DNA of 6,736 bases from an uncultured Eubacteriales bacterium (GTDB taxonomy: Bacteria; Bacillota; Clostridia; Oscillospirales; Acutalibacteraceae), in NCBI GenBank assembly GCA_900319615.1, contig ONPE01000138.1, positions 1-6,736 of the forward strand. The letters are read 5' to 3'. The translations under genes were made by a program, and so were the position numbers. This document shows, piece after piece, positions 5,635 to 6,736 of this stretch (position 1 is the stretch's first letter; each line of letters opens with the position of its first letter). Under the pieces are notes generated by a model. The model was not told where the DNA came from. It made no database searches and worked only from the letters and a program-made list of their open reading frames with translations.

Positions 5635-6732
5635 TCAGCCTCCGAGCCAATCCGTGCCGAAGCGCGTCGCAAGCAGGTCGGCGACCGCCAGAGCGGTCAC
5701 GCTGTCTACAACGACGCGTGCGCGGTGTATGATCGCGGGATCGTGCCTGCCCTTGAGCTCGAGCACGGCGTCCTCGCCCTTCATAAAATCGACCGTAGCC
5801 TGCGCCTTGAATATCGACGGGGTGGGCTTCACGGCACAGCGGAACACCACGGGCATACCGTTGGTTATGCCGCCGTTTATGCCGCCGTTGTGATTGGTCG
5901 TTGTTTTTATTTCTTTATCGGAAATATAATAACTGTCGTTGAACTCGGAGCCCCTGCCGTTCACCATATCGAAGGCGTCGCCGAACTGCACGCCCTTGAT
6001 CGCCGGTACAGAGAACAGCGCGTGCGACAAAACGCCCTCTACGGTGTCGAACCACGGCTCGCCGACCCCTGCCGGCATGCCGAGTATCGCTGTCTCCAGC
6101 ACGCCGCCTACACTGTCGCCGTCTGCCGCGGCAGCCTCTATAGCAGCCCTCATAAGGGCGCCCTTATCCTCGTCGAGCACGGCGAAATCCATCTCGTTCA
6201 GCCGTCTGATATTATCAGCGATATCGTCGAAGCCCGCGTCCGAAATCCCCGCGCAGGAAAGGATATGGCTGCCGATGACGACGCCCTTCTTCTCCAAAGC
6301 AGAGATCAGTATCGCGCCTGCCGCTACCAATGCCGCCGTCACCCTGCCCGAGAAATGACCGCCTCCGCGGTAGTCCTCAAAGCCGTGATACTTCGCATAC
6401 GCCGTGTAGTCGGCATGACCCGGCCGCGCAAGCGAGCGCGTGGCAGAGTAATCCTTGCTGTGCATAGCGGTATTGGGGATGATAATCGTCAGCGGCGTAC
6501 CGGTCGTCTTGCCCTCAAAAACGCCGCTAACTATACTAAATTCATCCGCCTCGCGACGGGCGGTTGAGATCTTCCCTGCAGGGCGGCGCTTGTCGAGCTG
6601 AGAGCGGATAAGATCCATATCCACCCCGATGCCCGGAGCCAAGCCGTCGAGCACCGCGCCGATAGCCTCGCCGTGGCTCTCGCCGAACAGCGTCAGCGAT
6701 ATCGAGTTGCCGAAAGTGTTCTTCATGGTCAT
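5635..6732 (-). CDS. aroC: Chorismate synthase
   Basis: A 365-residue enzyme converting EPSP to chorismate with reduced FMN (step 7), normally a homotetramer. Signatures: NTFGNSISLTLFGESHGEAIG with the proton-donor region His20, DKRRPAGKISTARREADEF (48-65), SGVFEGKTTGTPL, RPGHADYTAYAKY (103-115), DYRGGGHFSGRVTA (120-133) and, near the end, GRHDPAIIHRARVVVDSVTALAVAD. The GGGHFSGR form is the one I associate with Clostridia. Length is normal, so it appears complete, ending in TGA one base before the next gene. Two starts are possible, ATG at 6732 (MTMKNTFGN) or 6726 (MKNTFGN); only four upstream bases (GAAG) are present, so the ribosome site cannot decide, and family members usually start near the second. 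It is the first gene of the operon visible here; aroB may lie upstream. Confidence 0.97.
   Translation of the reverse strand: MTMKNTFGNSISLTLFGESHGEAIGAVLDGLAPGIGVDMDLIRSQLDKRRPAGKISTARREADEFSIVSGVFEGKTTGTPLTIIIPNTAMHSKDYSATRSLARPGHADYTAYAKYHGFEDYRGGGHFSGRVTAALVAAGAILISALEKKGVVIGSHILSCAGISDAGFDDIADNIRRLNEMDFAVLDEDKGALMRAAIEAAAADGDSVGGVLETAILGMPAGVGEPWFDTVEGVLSHALFSVPAIKGVQFGDAFDMVNGRGSEFNDSYYISDKEIKTTTNHNGGINGGITNGMPVVFRCAVKPTPSIFKAQATVDFMKGEDAVLELKGRHDPAIIHRARVVVDSVTALAVADLLATRFGTDWLGG
5639..5643 (-). promoter_or_regulatory. Ribosome binding site deciding the aroE-aroK start
   Basis: GGAGG on the minus strand, inside the last codons of aroC and five bases before the ATG at 5633. It selects MDYGLIG over the longer open frame that begins within aroC, and its position suggests that aroC translation feeds the fusion. 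Confidence 0.75.
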
Positions 6733-6736
6733 CTTC

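Noticed and set aside
5725..6567. Plus-strand open frame of 280 codons opposite aroC
   Set aside because: Antisense to a complete chorismate synthase; no ribosome site or domain supports it.

Overview
The window reads as one minus-strand aromatic amino acid operon running right to left, followed by a small phage-derived fragment at the left edge. Genes in transcription order: aroC (chorismate synthase), an in-frame fusion of shikimate dehydrogenase and shikimate kinase (aroE-aroK), aroQ (type II dehydroquinase), aroA (EPSP synthase), a broken prephenate dehydrogenase (tyrA-like), a class I DAHP synthase (aroF/G/H type), a rho-independent terminator, then a phage baseplate/tail-like protein and the start of a CHAP-domain lysin that runs off the window. 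The style suggests a Gram-positive anaerobe of the Clostridia, perhaps Ruminococcaceae/Oscillospiraceae. The reasons are strong AGGAGG-type ribosome sites, an AroC with GGGHFSGR in place of the proteobacterial GGRSSARET, a type II dehydroquinase inside an aro operon, and a TyrA with the FRDLTRIA signature. This placement is inference from remembered families.

Layout. 5633-6732: aroC, whose upstream region is only four bases long, so the operon promoter is not visible. 4401-5633: aroE-aroK fusion, starting one base after the aroC stop. 4314-4400: an 87-base gap holding a palindromic element and the aroQ ribosome site. 3879-4313: aroQ, overlapping aroA (2687-3889) by 11 bases. 1892-2685: the tyrA-like gene, which starts one base after aroA but is interrupted by a missing internal segment plus a frame change. 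839-1873: DAHP synthase. 751-780: terminator. 170-721 and 1-159: the phage-like pair.

Together the genes cover step 1 (DAHP synthase), step 3 (AroQ), step 4 (AroE), step 5 (AroK), step 6 (AroA) and step 7 (AroC) of the chorismate pathway, plus the tyrosine branch enzyme. Dehydroquinate synthase (aroB, step 2) and chorismate mutase/prephenate dehydratase are not in the window; aroB may lie upstream of aroC.

I do not see a clearly new biological system. The points most worth a second look are the broken tyrA in an otherwise intact operon, the fused AroE-AroK enzyme, the palindromic element between the fusion and aroQ, and the lone baseplate-lysin pair next to the operon terminator.
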